Notes: a model not told the origin generated them from the sequence alone. A DNA stretch of 64,000 nucleotides from Nautilus pompilius (GCA_018389105.1 JACATO010000320.1:558001-622000); one strand, 5' to 3'. Shown: positions 41,156-53,600, numbered from the stretch's first letter. Translations and numbers: made by a program.

Positions 41156-44100
41156 TTTCTTTAATTACTAAAAAAAATATTAATAATTTTTAAACAAAAA
41201 AAAATTCTGATGCTGGACAAAACACTTCTCATCTGTTCTGGCTATATGCTGCTTACCTGATTTTCTGCATCAAATGGAAATACAATCTAGTAATGCCAGC
41301 AATTTAGCAGGTGTCTTTGCCATGGTAATTAAATCAGTCACATCAGAATACAACCAAAACAGAAGACAAAAAAAAAAAGAATCAATAAATCACATATTTA
41401 ATATCAAAATCATGTAAATATCTGTCCAACACATCTACAATAATAATATAATTCATGCTTCATTTATTAGCTTTCCTCTTGAAAATTTCTTTCTTTAAAT
41501 CTGTTTATACAGTCCAAAGGTTAAAAGATGTCAGTTACATTATCTTTTGAGGTGATTGAAATCTGAACAAGTTCATTAATTAACTCTACCTTCAAAATCA
41601 TTAGATTTATTAATCACCCAACTATTATGATCTTGAAAAACATATCTGCTGTATGAGCTCTTAAGTTATCCAAGAGAAGATTAATCATGCAATTTAAAGT
41701 ACATAACACTTCCAAGTATCAATATTCTAGTGCATGCAAGGTTTCAAAAAAACTAAATGTCTATCATTATTATTTTATTTTGTTTTTATTTTGACAAAAC
41801 TCAAATTATCAAACTGAGAACTCAGCGATTAGAAAATTATGGTGCTTCTTCCCATTACAAATTTGACTGCATGATGCAGAAAAGCTTGTGTCACTAAAGC
41901 AATTTCAGTAACATGTCTCTCCTTACTGATTTTGATAACAAACAGTCAAGCCAAGTTTTATTTTAAAGTATTTAAAGTTCAAAATAAACTTGAATTAATT
42001 AATTTTTTTTAAATCATGCAATTCAAAAACTGTTGAAAAAAAATGTTTTGAGGAGGAGAATAAATGAAACATAAGTTCAAAATCTTGATGTTTTTAATCA
42101 AAATCTGTATTGACATTAACAGTTAGCCACCTAGAAACGGATAGTAGCACTAAACAAATTTTAAAATAAATTAACAAACACAACCAGAACTGTTAATTAA
42201 AATTTCAGCATATTATTTCCCTTGGGTTTGTCATGTCTGACAGAATTTTAAATGATTCAAACAAAGAAATAAAAATCAAAGCATCTGACTGCTTATCTAT
42301 TGTTTCCAACTTATGAGATTTCTTTCCTAAATTAGAAAGAATGTTTAAAAGGTGTCAAACAGTTGAATTCATAATGATCCTGAATAAAGGAGCATTGATA
42401 ATTTTACAAAATAAAAACTCAGAGTAATGTAAAATGCATTACAAATAATATCTCTTCTTGAAAGTGCTATTTATAACTGAATTTACTTACTTAAATAGCT
42501 ATAACAAAATAGAACAGAAAATAATTACTTGGGGCTATATGAAACAGCATGATCACCTATTTATACACTTAGTAGATGAACAATAAAAGCTGTTGTCAAT
42601 GCATGGCAATTCACTATTTATAGCACTAATTTATAAGCTTGTTGACACAAGAAATAATGAAAAATCAAGAAATAAAACTAGAATTTTTGCCTATTTTGAC
42701 ACATGTCAATATGGAAATAATTCTAATTGTTGTAGATTTTTTATTTTGTGGTTATCACAAAAGCATCTTCAAACTATCAATGTTCTTTACTATAGCTACA
42801 AGCGCTCTCCATTAATGAGACAAACTCAGGCACCAGTATCTTATCATCAATGTCTTATGGTAAAGCAAGCATCTAGGACTCAATGACCTGGGAACTCTGG
42901 TGGAAACTTCTGGATTAACTCTCACCAAGACAGATGGCTTGCCTGTTTATTTTCTGCCTACATAAATAGTTTTGATTCATGCTGGGTACTAAAACGTTAG
43001 GAGAATGCAAATAAAAACAACATTTTAAGCAAAATTACACTTTCCCAATTTAATGGAATACTTTATATTGTGAAAAATCTAAATGAAAAACCAGAAACAT
43101 TCAGTATAATAATCCAAAAAAAACAACAACAACAAACATTCAAGTGCACAAAACTGGAGAGAACAAAATTCCACTAGACTAAAAAAAAAAAGGCAACAAC
43201 GAAACTCCTGTTGGGGCTCAAAGTAAAACATGCCTTATCAAAACCATCTAAACACCCTGGCAGGTGACTTATGCTTTAGCAGGTATTAATCATCCATCTA
43301 GAAAAGCTAATAAAATACTTTTCAATGCACTAAGGTATCACCAAGCTGTACTGATTGGTTTAAACTCAACTTGCTAGATGATATTGTGATCTAGTTTAAT
43401 TCTTTACCTATTGAAAATCACCCTTCATCCTCTGCAATTCACTATCAATCACACATCAGCCTAACTAACATAGAAGGCTGCCTTAGGGTCATCAGAATGT
43501 GTGACTTAGACTGACATAAACAAAGGATTTAAACAAATAGCAACCAAAAATTCCTCCATATGTAGTGGCTCAATGAAACAAAATAAATAATTTGTATTTT
43601 AAATTCAGAGTTTTGTTTCTGCTCATCATTATTGCTTCAGTTTCATAATATAAAGATCATCATCACTAAAACATTAAAAAAACAGAAAAATAATTTGAAA
43701 TGTCTGTAAAGTTATTTTTTCAGATAGAATACCCTCTTTCAACAAGCCTGAATAATTATCCAAGGGTTATCCTTTATTGTTTGTTTGTTTTAAATTTTCT
43801 GTTGTGATGCAAAAAGAATTTCACAAAAATCTACCAGATAAAAAGCATTTGGTAGTGGACAGAGAAAACTCTCAAATCAAACTGCAGGTGATGTACTTAA
43901 CAAAATCATAAGTTTGAAACAGATAGTAATTAAAGCTGATGAATCATTCATTAGTGTATTTGACTATTTTATCAGATGTTTTGCTTAAAAAAATAATTTT
44001 AAAAAAAACTCATTGCACATAAAAATATTAACTTAGCAAAAACAAACAAAAGTAAATAAAATTTAATATAATCAAGAGTTAATATTGAAATTTTAATGTT

Positions 44101-44716
44101 TTTATCTAAAAAAAAAACGACATTTGTTCAATGGGTGTTTTAAAAGAAAGATAGGGTAGTTAAGTCATCTTTCCTCCATACCTTATCTACTCCAATTGTA
44201 AATTTCTGTAGCCCAAGTCTCCATGCTCACAGCAAATGTTTTATAGACATACTCCAACAAAGTATCATTCACATAAAACACAGAGATATCTGTGCATAAT
44301 ATGAATAATAATTTATTTTTTAAAAATGTTCTGTGCCAAATACTGACTTGCTCTGTCAAATGCCAAGGTTCCCTGTTTGTAAGCCAAATGAAACAATAGC
44401 TTTGAAACCTAGGAGAGAATCAGTGCCTGCAATTCTGGTAACATCTCTAACCTACCACATATTTGTAATCAAAATTTTTTACAGGTTATCTTCTTCAAGG
44501 GAAAAAGGATCAATATGTTGGAAGCACCACACATAAAGCATTATATAAAGAAATCAATACCTCTACTAAGGGACTCTTAACACGCTTATGGAAATCCATT
44601 TGATTTAACTGCTTCATCTAATAACTTGAAATTATATATAATTTCATCTAGGTGAAAACTAAAGCAACAAGATTTCTTCTTGCCTAGACATCACATTTTC
44701 AAGCTTTATTTCTTCA

Positions 44717-44807
44717 AATATACTAAATATGTTCAAATGAAACCCAGCCCCAGATACCATTATGGTAATGCTATTTCAGTTGGGTTTCATCTGAACATCC
44801 CTAATAC
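44717..44807 (-). mobile_element. Short palindromic MITE, copy 2
   Basis: This copy reads ATATGTTCAAATGAAACCCA near its left and TGGGTTTCATCTGAACAT then CCCTAATAC at its right, so its ends are nearly perfect inverted repeats of about 26 bp around a roughly 35-bp centre. Its reverse complement aligns with the copy at 21.83 kb over the whole length. Flanking TA-rich ends would fit a mariner-type MITE. It lies in the long first intron of the coiled-coil gene. Confidence 0.68.
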
Positions 44808-45264
44808 AACACAACTTAGAACAAAAAACATTTTGATATGGCGAATTCTTTTCAAATCATATGAAATAAAAATACAACCCAAACGGCAATAATAGTAATC
44901 TTCTGTTTAAAACAATATACAATAGTGTTTTGAAATTTTGACAACATGGTTCATTTTAAAATTTGTCAATTATTTTATTCTGTATTTCAGAAAATTAATA
45001 ATTTAATATAATGCAACATCCTCCCCATACAATCCCAAATTGGCTTACCATACACAGAGAAGAGCTCGTTCTGTTCTGTTCACTTCTATATACTGTAAAG
45101 TCACAAATGACCTGCTCACAGAATTTTCCTTTTATAACTGTTGTTGTGGTGTTTTTCTCTTGATGTCTGTTTATGGACACATTGTATAATTAAGCTACAC
45201 TCACTACCAATTATATATGGGGCCAATCTACAAACACATTGATATATCCATGGATACAGCTCTG

Positions 45265-45340
45265 TCATCTTTGGAAAACCATAATGTAGGGATTTAAACC
45301 AGAGCTGCTGCTTGCTGTTTAGCTGACACAGCTACAAAAT
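45265..45340 (-). mobile_element. Weak tRNA-like SINE head candidate
   Basis: On the minus strand, TAGCTGTGTCAGCTA (45334-45320) could be an A box and GGTTTAAATCCC (45300-45289) fits the B-box pattern GGTTYRANNCC. No clear body or tail is seen, so this may be chance. Confidence 0.3.
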
Positions 45341-46370
45341 GTCTTTCATGTTTAAACATGTCATTTTCCTTAAAGCTATGCTGTTGACTCTAGTATGTTG
45401 TACCACTTCAATGTGAAATTTAAGTTGTTAAAAACAAAACCCACTAAAAATTTCCTAATTCATGTAATTACCCACAGAAATTATATGCTGATGTATACTT
45501 AAGTTTTACAACTATAATAACTACAAAATCTGTTACATTAAGGTTATAAATTCAGTAGTTATGTAATTGTTTCTGAAATACCATCCTTGTTTCATCTTAC
45601 ATAGCACATTGTACAATATATCTTACACTGCATATAAAATTAAATGAGCTCTTATTATTTTTTAGCAAATTTTCATGCAATTTAATATATAATTTCAATT
45701 AAATTAAAAGCAATAACTTTGCAATTATTTTTCTCATCTATATTTTTTTTTCCTCAAGAATTTAGAGCAATGCATCTTTATTTACACAAAGAAACAAACA
45801 CTCTACATGCTTTAAAATGCTCACTCTACCAATGGATCCTCTTCAAGGGTTGTCAGGTTCAAAACAATAAAACAGCATTAAATATAAGTATTCAAGATAT
45901 GCATTCATAACTCTAGCTCAAAACTTTCATAGCACAGGCATCGTTTTTGTTTTGTTTTTTTTAGCTAGTATTAATCACAATTTATAATAGAATGCCTACA
46001 TCACCACATGTTTAACAGAACACTGGTCACTGTGCCATGGAGGAGTTTTAAGGCGAGCAATTTGGGGAAAACTTTCAGTTTGTTTAAATATAGCTTAGCT
46101 CAGTTATCACACACAACAAAAGGCTATATCATGGCTTGTACAAGGATCCTCCAGGGAAATGTCTTGTCAGATACAATTTCTAAACAGGTTTCTATTAACG
46201 GTTTAAAAAAATAATCCCTTCATACATACACAGTTAGGATCAAAGGAATGTAGGTGAGCATGTCTCTAGAAAATTTGATAAAAGAAGAATAAGAATACTT
46301 TTAGCTGAAAATGAGCCAACTGTCCAGACATACATGGACTTTCCCTGAAGTAAAGCCGCTAAAGGCACAG

Positions 46371-46398
46371 TAATAATAATAATAATAATAATAATAAT
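46371..46398. repeat. (TAA)n microsatellite
   Basis: About nine TAA triplets lying 30 bp downstream, in transcription direction, of the proposed first-exon donor of the coiled-coil gene. Confidence 0.95.
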
Positions 46399-46427
46399 CA
46401 AAAAAACTTAATACCTAGTCGCTTTAC

Positions 46428-46750
46428 CTTTACTTTCATGAGAGCAGAGAGCAGAGAGAGAGAGAAATGGCGTCATTTCCTTCGTGTATTGTACTTTTTT
46501 TTTCAAATGCCAGCAATTGTGGTAAAACGGTAGCGCACAGGAAAATGTACGTTGTGTATCCACTGCCCGGCTCCTCGTCAGAAGACGGCTTGGATTTGAA
46601 CTGGAGCCGACGGTTTTCAAACATTAAGAGGAGCGCAGGCGTTCTTACCGCCGACATGCCGCGTCCGTCGGGCCGGGGAGAACGGCGATCGGTATTCTAT
46701 TTAATTTTCGTTTGCTTTGTTTAGGTGCCACGCTAAAAGCGAAACCCGAA
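46428..46750 (-). promoter_or_regulatory. Candidate promoter and non-coding first exon of the coiled-coil gene
   Basis: The start-codon exon at 36801 opens with an acceptor AG followed by 18 untranslated bases, so an upstream 5' UTR exon must exist. The best candidate on the minus strand ends at 46428 with the donor AAAG|GTAAAG, inside a stretch that is much richer in GC and CpG than the intron sequence to its left. This would make intron 1 about 9.6 kb. The right boundary given is approximate; no TATA box or initiator stands out. The donor and base composition are seen in the sequence. The assignment to this gene is inference. Confidence 0.4.
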
Positions 46751-47612
46751 ACATCGGGCTGGGGTTTGGGAGGCGAGAGATTTCTTTTTTGCCTCCTAAC
46801 GATCTCAATTTTCCCTGACGGGTTTACGGAGTAAACCTCGAGAAATGCTAACAACCAGGCCTGCGTTCACACCGTCCTTTGTGAAATAACACCAGCGTTC
46901 TCTGGCATCGACGCAGCTACGAGTCAAACGGAGTGAGAAAGTTGGTCACCTGGATAAGCACCCCCTCCCCTCCCCACGGGGACGAGGCAATTTGCCAGTA
47001 CCAGCAGGCACAGGTATATCGCGCAGGCGAGCAGCGATAATAAGGGCGGGTAGTCGGACCATCGGTGGGCGCCATGTCTAAACAAAGCCGGGGTCCCGAG
47101 CAACAGCGCCACACCTGGCGAATCGCCGCCACGCGCCGGGGTTCTGTAGAATAGATTGAGACTAGAAACGACGAACTTGGCATTTGTTAATTGTTTTATT
47201 TATTTTTATACCTAATAAGCAGCAAGCCAAACGAACGTTCATCTGAAATTTCATCGAAAAATTCCAAGAATTTTATTTAATTTTGATTATTTTAAAGTTC
47301 GTGACAGATTCTGGTTGAAAATGTCCAGTGGCTTATACCCAAAAAGAAATTAATTTGGAATTTTTATTTTAAACAATTAATTAAATATTATTGTTAGTCT
47401 ATTTTTTAATTTATTTATTATTTTAAGAATACGTTTGTTTACCTGTTTCATTTCTAGAGTATTAAGAAAAGACAGCACAACTGTATTTAAAAGCTTTGAA
47501 CAATGATTAGAGATAGGAAACTCAGCACGACGGGTTTAGTAAGTATAAACTCGAACAAAGTGCCGGCATTCTTTTATTTTTTATGCTACCTACATTAGGC
47601 AGATGAACTAAT

Positions 47613-47639
47613 GTATATATATATGTGTGTGTGTGTGTT
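47613..47639. repeat. (TA)n(TG)n microsatellite
   Basis: A short TA run passing into a TG run, 190 bp before the composite minisatellite. Confidence 0.9.
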
Positions 47640-47830
47640 ATCTATGTAGGCAGGAGAGAGAGAATTGGCACTTACATTTAGAGAAATAGTTTTATTACGT
47701 ATTACATTGCCTTACCTTCGTGTAATTGAATTAACCATTTAAAAATACTTTATGGTAACACTGCATCAAAATGTCCTAGACATTATCCCACGGCTTGAAG
47801 CAAAAATCCAGACTGTTACTATCCAGGAAG

Positions 47831-49690
47831 TTTAGCTGGAGAGAGAGAGAGTCGACATGGCTCTGCACTTCACACACACACATAGAGGCAGTTTAGCTGG
47901 AGAGAGAGAGTCGACATGGCTCTGCACTTCACACACACACACACATAGAGGCAGTTTAGCTGGAGAGAGAGAGTCGACATGGCTCTGCACTTCACACACA
48001 CACACACATAGAGGCAGTTTAGCTGGAGAGAGAGAGTCGACATGGCTCTGCACTTCACACACACACATAGAGGCAGTTTAGCTGGAGAGAGAGAGTCGAT
48101 ATGGCTCTGCACTTCACACACACACACACATAGAGGCAGTTTAGCTGGAGAGAGAGAGTCGACATGGCTCTGCACTTCACACACACACACATAGAGGCAG
48201 TTTAGCTGGAGAGAGAGAGTCGACATGGCTCTGCACTTCACACACACACACACATAGAGGCAGTTTAGCTGGAGAGAGAGAGTCGACATGGCTCTGCACT
48301 TCACACCACACACATAGAGGCAGTTTAGCTGGAGAGAGAGAGTCGACATGGCTCTGCACTTCACACACACACACACATAGAGGCAGTTTAGCTGGAGAGA
48401 GAGAGAGTCGACATGGCTCTGCACTTCACACCACACACATAGAGGCAGTTTAGCTGGAGAGAGAGAGTCGACATGGCTCTGCACTTCACACACACACACA
48501 CATAGAGGCAGTTTAGCTGGAGAGAGAGAGTCGACATGGCTCTGCACTTCACACACACACACACACATAGAGGCAGTTTAGCTGAGAGAGAGAGAGAGTC
48601 GATATGGCTCTGCACTTCACACACACCATAGAGGCAGTTTAGCTGGAGAGAGAGAGTCGACATGGCTCTGCACTTCACACACACATAGAGGCAGTTTAGC
48701 TGGAGAGAGAGAGTCGATATGGCTCTGCACTTCACACACACACACACACATAGAGGCAGTTTAGCTGGAGAGAGAGAGTCGATATGGCTCTGCACTTCAC
48801 ACACACACACACATAGAGGCAGTTTAGCTGGAGAGAGAGAGTCGACATGGCTCTGCACTTCACACACACATAGAGGCAGTTTAGCTGGAGAGAGAGAGTC
48901 GACATGGCTCTGCACTCACACACACACACACACATAGAGGCAGTTTAGCTGAGAGAGAGAGTCGACATGGCTCTGCACTTCACACACACACATAGAGGCA
49001 GTTTAGCTGGAGAGAGAGAGTCGACATGGCTCTGCACTTCACACACACACACACATAGAGGCAGTTTAGCTGGAGAGAGAGAGTCGACATGGCTCTGCAC
49101 TTCACACACACACATAGAGGCAGTTTAGCTGGAGAGAGAGAGTCGACATGGCTCTGCACTTCACACACACACACACATAGAGGCAGTTTAGCTGGAGAGA
49201 GAGAGTCGACATGGCTCTGCACTTCACACACACACATAGAGGCAGTTTAGCTGGAGAGAGAGAGTCGACATGGCTCTGCACTTCACACACACACACACAT
49301 AGAGGCAGTTTAGCTGGAGAGAGAGAGTCGACATGGCTCTGCACTTCACACACACACACACATAGAGGCAGTTTAGCTGGAGAGAGAGAGTCGATATGGC
49401 TCTGCACTTCACACACACACATAGAGGCAGTTTAGCTGGAGAGAGAGAGTCGACATGGCTCTGCACTTCACACACACATAGAGGCAGTTTAGCTGGAGAG
49501 AGAGAGTCGATATGGCTCTGCACTTCACACACACACACACATAGAGGCAGTTTAGCTGGAGAGAGAGAGAGTCGATATGGCTCTGCACTTCACACACACA
49601 CACACATAGAGGCAGTTTAGCTGGAGAGAGAGAGTCGACATGGCTCTGCACTTCACACACACATAGAGGCAGTTTAGCTGGAGAAAGCCC
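47831..49690. repeat. Composite minisatellite, about 31 tandem units of 57-64 bp
   Basis: Each unit reads AGGCAGTTTAGCTGG, a (GA)n run, GTCGACATGGCTCTGCACTT, a (CA)n run and ATAG. I counted about 31 copies; the first starts at TTTAGCTGG (47831) and the last is truncated near 49680. Units differ mostly in (CA)n and (GA)n length and by a C/T change giving GTCGAC or GTCGAT. From about 48960 to 49430, shorter and longer (CA)n units tend to alternate, suggesting expansion by a two-unit block. The homogeneity indicates recent amplification. The array lies between the divergent promoters of the coiled-coil gene and PPIB. Open frames through it are low-complexity artefacts. Confidence 0.97.
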
Positions 49691-50663
49691 ATATGGGTTC
49701 CGAACTTCATAGAGGCATTACCCCCACCCCACCAACTCCGAAACTGCATTTCTACTTTTTCAACTCCTAAAGACCACGCAGGTAGTAAATGACATTTCTG
49801 GGGCAGACGCTCGAGGAAATCGCCCCTCTCCTGGCCAGCCAGGTCCGTGCCCAAGCCGGATGGGGAACGTAGGCCCCACTTCAAACTGCTCGTTAAGTAT
49901 TTTTAAAACCAGTGACAAATATATATGATTTGTGTATGGGTGTATACTTGTACATACGGTACAAGTAACAGAACAGAATAAAAGAACTTAACCCCATGTC
50001 TACCAGGGGAATGGTGGGTCCCTCAAAATCGTAGGCCCCTGCCCAACTGGCCCCGCCTCTGACCAGGGCCTGCTCCTGGCCACTAGGAAGGAGTTGGGAG
50101 GCCAGTTGGCTACGCCGATAACAAACTGAAGCGTTCACAGGGGTGGCGGCGGGATACACCACACAAGCTCTCTGGCATTCTGAATAAACGTAGAGCACCG
50201 CACACGGGAAGTGGAGTTCGACCCTGCTCCTTAAAGAGAAACTGAAATGCGATCTCCCAAACGCCGGCTGCCCCATCGCTCGGAGACACGTTTCGAAGTT
50301 GACGCGTGATTTTTGACAGCGAGGGAAATCCATCCAATCACCAGCCTCCACCTAGATTTCTGACGGTGTTCATCTTTCTCAGTAACTTAACAACGATAGT
50401 TCCACTCACTTTTAACTTACACCCGCTATATCGCGAAACAGAAAAAAAAACAAACAAAAAAACTTAACTTAATAATGCGATGACAGTCTTACCTTTAAGA
50501 ACACGTTGGTTTAAAAAGTTAATTATCGAGAGAGAGAGAGAGAGAAAAACAAACAAAACTATCGGCCTTCAGTTGCTAGCGGGAGTGTCATTGGGGGGGG
50601 GGGCATTCTTTTTCGCTGAGCACCGGTTTCTCTCTCTCTTTCTTCCCCTCTTCCCATCATTAC
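49690..50663 (+). promoter_or_regulatory. GC-richer upstream region and 5' UTR of PPIB
   Basis: Base composition rises sharply here, with many CpGs, compared with the AT-rich flanks. The zone includes the near-ERSE, a (GA)n run at 50529-50545, a run of ten or more G at about 50593-50603 and CT-rich sequence just before the start codon. No clear TATA box is visible. A minus-strand open frame of 152 codons (49893-50351) overlaps this zone but shows no recognisable protein. Confidence 0.5.
50334..50352 (+). promoter_or_regulatory. Near-consensus ER stress response element upstream of PPIB
   Basis: CCAAT, nine bases, then CCACC: this matches the ERSE consensus CCAAT-N9-CCACG with one mismatch in the last base. 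It lies about 310 bp upstream of the PPIB start codon in the GC-richer promoter zone. ERSE binds NF-Y with ATF6 or XBP1 in animals and controls ER chaperone genes, so the location suits an ER isomerase. A single near-match could be chance. Confidence 0.4.
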
Positions 50664-53600
50664 ATGAGGATTCGCGTCGTCGGTGTGAGGAAGATAAAAA
50701 TGTTGTCGGTTTCGGCCTGCATCTGCATTTTCTTCTCCGCACTTTTCTTCCTACTTCTACCATCATCGGTTTTCAGTGCAGACAAGCCAAAAGGCCCGAA
50801 AGTTACCGACAAGGTTGGTATCGGAAGAGGGGAATAACACTCGAAATTTCCGAGAGACTCTGAAACCGGTTCAGTGTCGGTTCTCGTCCGATCGCCGTCA
50901 GCTTCTTCGGCAGGACTTCCTTCCTCCTTCCTCAGCTTCGTCAGTAGTGTTTTGTGTTGTTTTTTTGCTACGTAGATTTTATTATGCAAGCCCCCGTGGA
51001 AATTTGCGTTCTTCATAAGCATCGTCTTGTCGATGGAGAGTAGCTCACCCAACCACCCACCGACCGACCGACCGACCGAGCGGGCTGGAACCCTAGCCAG
51101 ATGGGAACAATGGCTGGGCACTCCAACCTAATCTCTGCTTAGCTTCTGGAGGACATCCCCCTCCCCCTCCCCCCCCCTACACACACACTCACAGATAGCC
51201 AGGGCTTGAAACCCCAAACTTGAGTTGGATAGCGACCTGACCCTTAAGCCACAGCATGTCGCTGCCCTGTTTTCACACTTTTTATTTATTTTCTTTTAAT
51301 GGGTGTTTTCTCTCTGAACTTTACAAGATGTTAAAGGGAAAGGGAGTTTGTTTTAGGAAAACAACACAAAAAATTGAAAGAATTATTCCCGCCCACAGTG
51401 AAATTAAGCTTCTGTACATTTAGCTTAATTTTTTTTAAAAAAAATTTTGCGTAAAAGTGCAAGGCGTGGTAACAGTTTATTTATTGTTTGTTTTTTTTTC
51501 AGGTTTATTTTGATATTGAAATCGGAGGGGAGAAAGCTGGACGGATTGTGATTGGACTATTTGGGAACACTGTACCAAGAACAGTCAAAAACTTTAAAAA
51601 ATTAGCAGAAGGTACTGAGGTAAGTCAGCTGTAATTAATAAAACATTTTAGGGCTGTTTGTTTCTAATGTTTAGTACATTTTTATTGATACAAACGATTT
51701 ATTGTAATTTTTTAAAAATAACTATTTGTTGAATAAAAATGTGCTGTTGTTTGTTTTTTTTTTAACGTTCCAATTGCATTTAAAAGCATTCATAATTTTT
51801 TCCTGGATTTGATAGTTTACAAGTTAGAACAACCTTAATAAATTAGATCAAAAGATCTATTAGGATTGGATTGCCTCTGTCGCAGTAGTAATCTGACCAG
51901 TGAATGATTTGATTCCTCTCCTATTTTTTAAACTTTACGAAGTGATTACATTTTTTGTTTGTTTATTCATTGTAGGAAAAGAGGGGGAAGAAATTGACAT
52001 ACAAAGGGAGCAAGTTTCACAGAGTCATCAAAGCTTTTATGATTCAGGGAGGAGATTTCACAAAGGGTGATGGGACGGGAGGTAAGTAAATGACTAAGAA
52101 ATACTAGGCAGTTCTGTCCAAAAAAAAAAAAAAGTGATTGAGTTTTCAATATTATGCATTATGCAAACAAACAAACAAACCCCAATAGTAGGTAAGCATT
52201 TTATTTGTGTTTTTAAACTATGTGCTGCTAATAAAGTTAGATTAATCTTTTTTTTAGGTGAAAGTATTTATGGTGAGAAATTTGATGACGAGAACTTCAA
52301 ACTGAAGCATTATGGTGCTGGTTGGATTTCTATGGCAAATGCTGGAAAGAACACGAATGGATCACAGTTTTTTATTACAACAGCAAAAACAAGTTGGTTA
52401 GATGGACGTCATGTAGTATTTGGCATAGTTTTGGAAGGAATGGTAAGGGATGATTTTATTTTACTATTTAACTAAAACATGGTTTTGTTTGGCTCTTAAT
52501 TTTACCAGTAAATGGTATAATTAATAGTTAACAAAAAATGCATTAATCAAACTTTTACCCTCACCTAGCGGAATAACTTGTAATTTTTTTTAAAAAAAAA
52601 CAATTTAAAGATCAGTTCATGATTACCAAATACTGTTTTTCAGGTGTGTAAGTCGATACTTTTTTCTGCAAGGGCCTGACCATTGACTTATATTATACAT
52701 AGATGAAATCATGATACCCTTAAGTACCATGGAGAAATTTATGTATGATTGTAGGTACGTGTTGGGGTGGATGCTGACTCAGAATCAGTTACTTCCCTTA
52801 GATCTGTTAACCTTGGAGGCCCGCGTTGTCTTCAGTCTACTCTGAGGACGATTTGTAAAGACGGTTTTTGTATCACTACGCGAACACAAATAACGCAGTC
52901 TAAATGGCTACACCACTATACTCATCAATTTCTAAGGGTTTACATAGTTTCCATATGCGTGATCTAACTTCTTATTTGATAGGCAAAGATCTTATCAAAC
53001 TGTGTTCCATATGGATTGAAGCTGCTGTATTTTGCCTAACTCTTTCCTTTCCCAAATCTCTCTCTCGATGTATTACTCTAACAAATTTTATACTGTTATT
53101 ACTGTACAAAAGTACAATCAACTTGTACACCACTTTTGAGATGTGTGTGAATGAAGGCTTGGAAAATGGAAAAATTGACCTATTCAACTTATAACTCAAA
53201 AAAATAGAGTAATATGAACAAGGATCCCAGAAAATTTTAAAAATCTTGTATATGTATGATCATGCTTATTAACATAGATTTGAATAAGAAAAGGTTGTTC
53301 TAGTAGACCCAGCATTCCTGATATTCTTCAGATCAGTCAAATCGATTTGGAACAATTTTTTCTAAGCTAATGAAATGAGTCATTGGATTTTGATAGGAAA
53401 GATCTTTTTTCTCAGGAAATAGCTGTGTTTGTGCTTTGAATTTTCTCTAGTTTATCAAACTGAATCATCTGAGGCTGGACCAACAGTGAAAGATTGGTTT
53501 CTTTCTATTCTAGGTGTTTTCTTTGCAAAATTAAGTGTTGATAACAGTTTTCCATTTTAAAGTCATTGTCAACCACCACAGGTGAATACTATAAATAACT

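Larger units (their letters stand above)
36802..46427 (-). other. First intron of the coiled-coil gene
   Basis: About 9.6 kb of AT-rich sequence with no exon that I can support. It contains the SINE candidates at 40985-41155 and 45265-45340, the palindromic MITE at 44717-44807 and an (ATTC)n run near 39985. Open frames here are short and without recognisable similarity. Confidence 0.5.

Noticed and set aside
42820-42910. Possible tRNA-like SINE head (TATGGTAAAGCAAGCATC followed by a GGGAACTC segment)
   Set aside because: The putative B box does not fit GGTTCRANNCC, and no body or tail is evident.
46917-47183. 88-codon minus-strand open frame upstream of the coiled-coil gene
   Set aside because: CpG-rich sequence gives long open frames by chance; no similarity and no splice link to the known exons.
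47870-48568. Open frame of 232 codons on the minus strand in the tandem array (and similar frames to 49660)
   Set aside because: It is translation of the GA/CA-containing minisatellite, with the same peptide repeated and the frame shifting by unit length. No start context or protein similarity.
47831-49690. Regular repeats that superficially resemble a CRISPR array
   Set aside because: Adjacent units differ only in dinucleotide run length; there are no unique spacers, no cas genes, and the DNA is a eukaryotic genome.
49893-50351. 152-codon open frame on the minus strand in the PPIB upstream region
   Set aside because: Located in GC-rich promoter sequence with few stops by composition, no recognisable domain, and no matching splice or neighbouring exon pattern.
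50529-50545. GA-rich run as a possible promoter element for PPIB
   Set aside because: Short simple repeat; nothing beyond position supports a regulatory role.
52904-53194. 96-codon open frame in the PPIB last intron
   Set aside because: No similarity recognised and no compatible splice sites linking it to PPIB.
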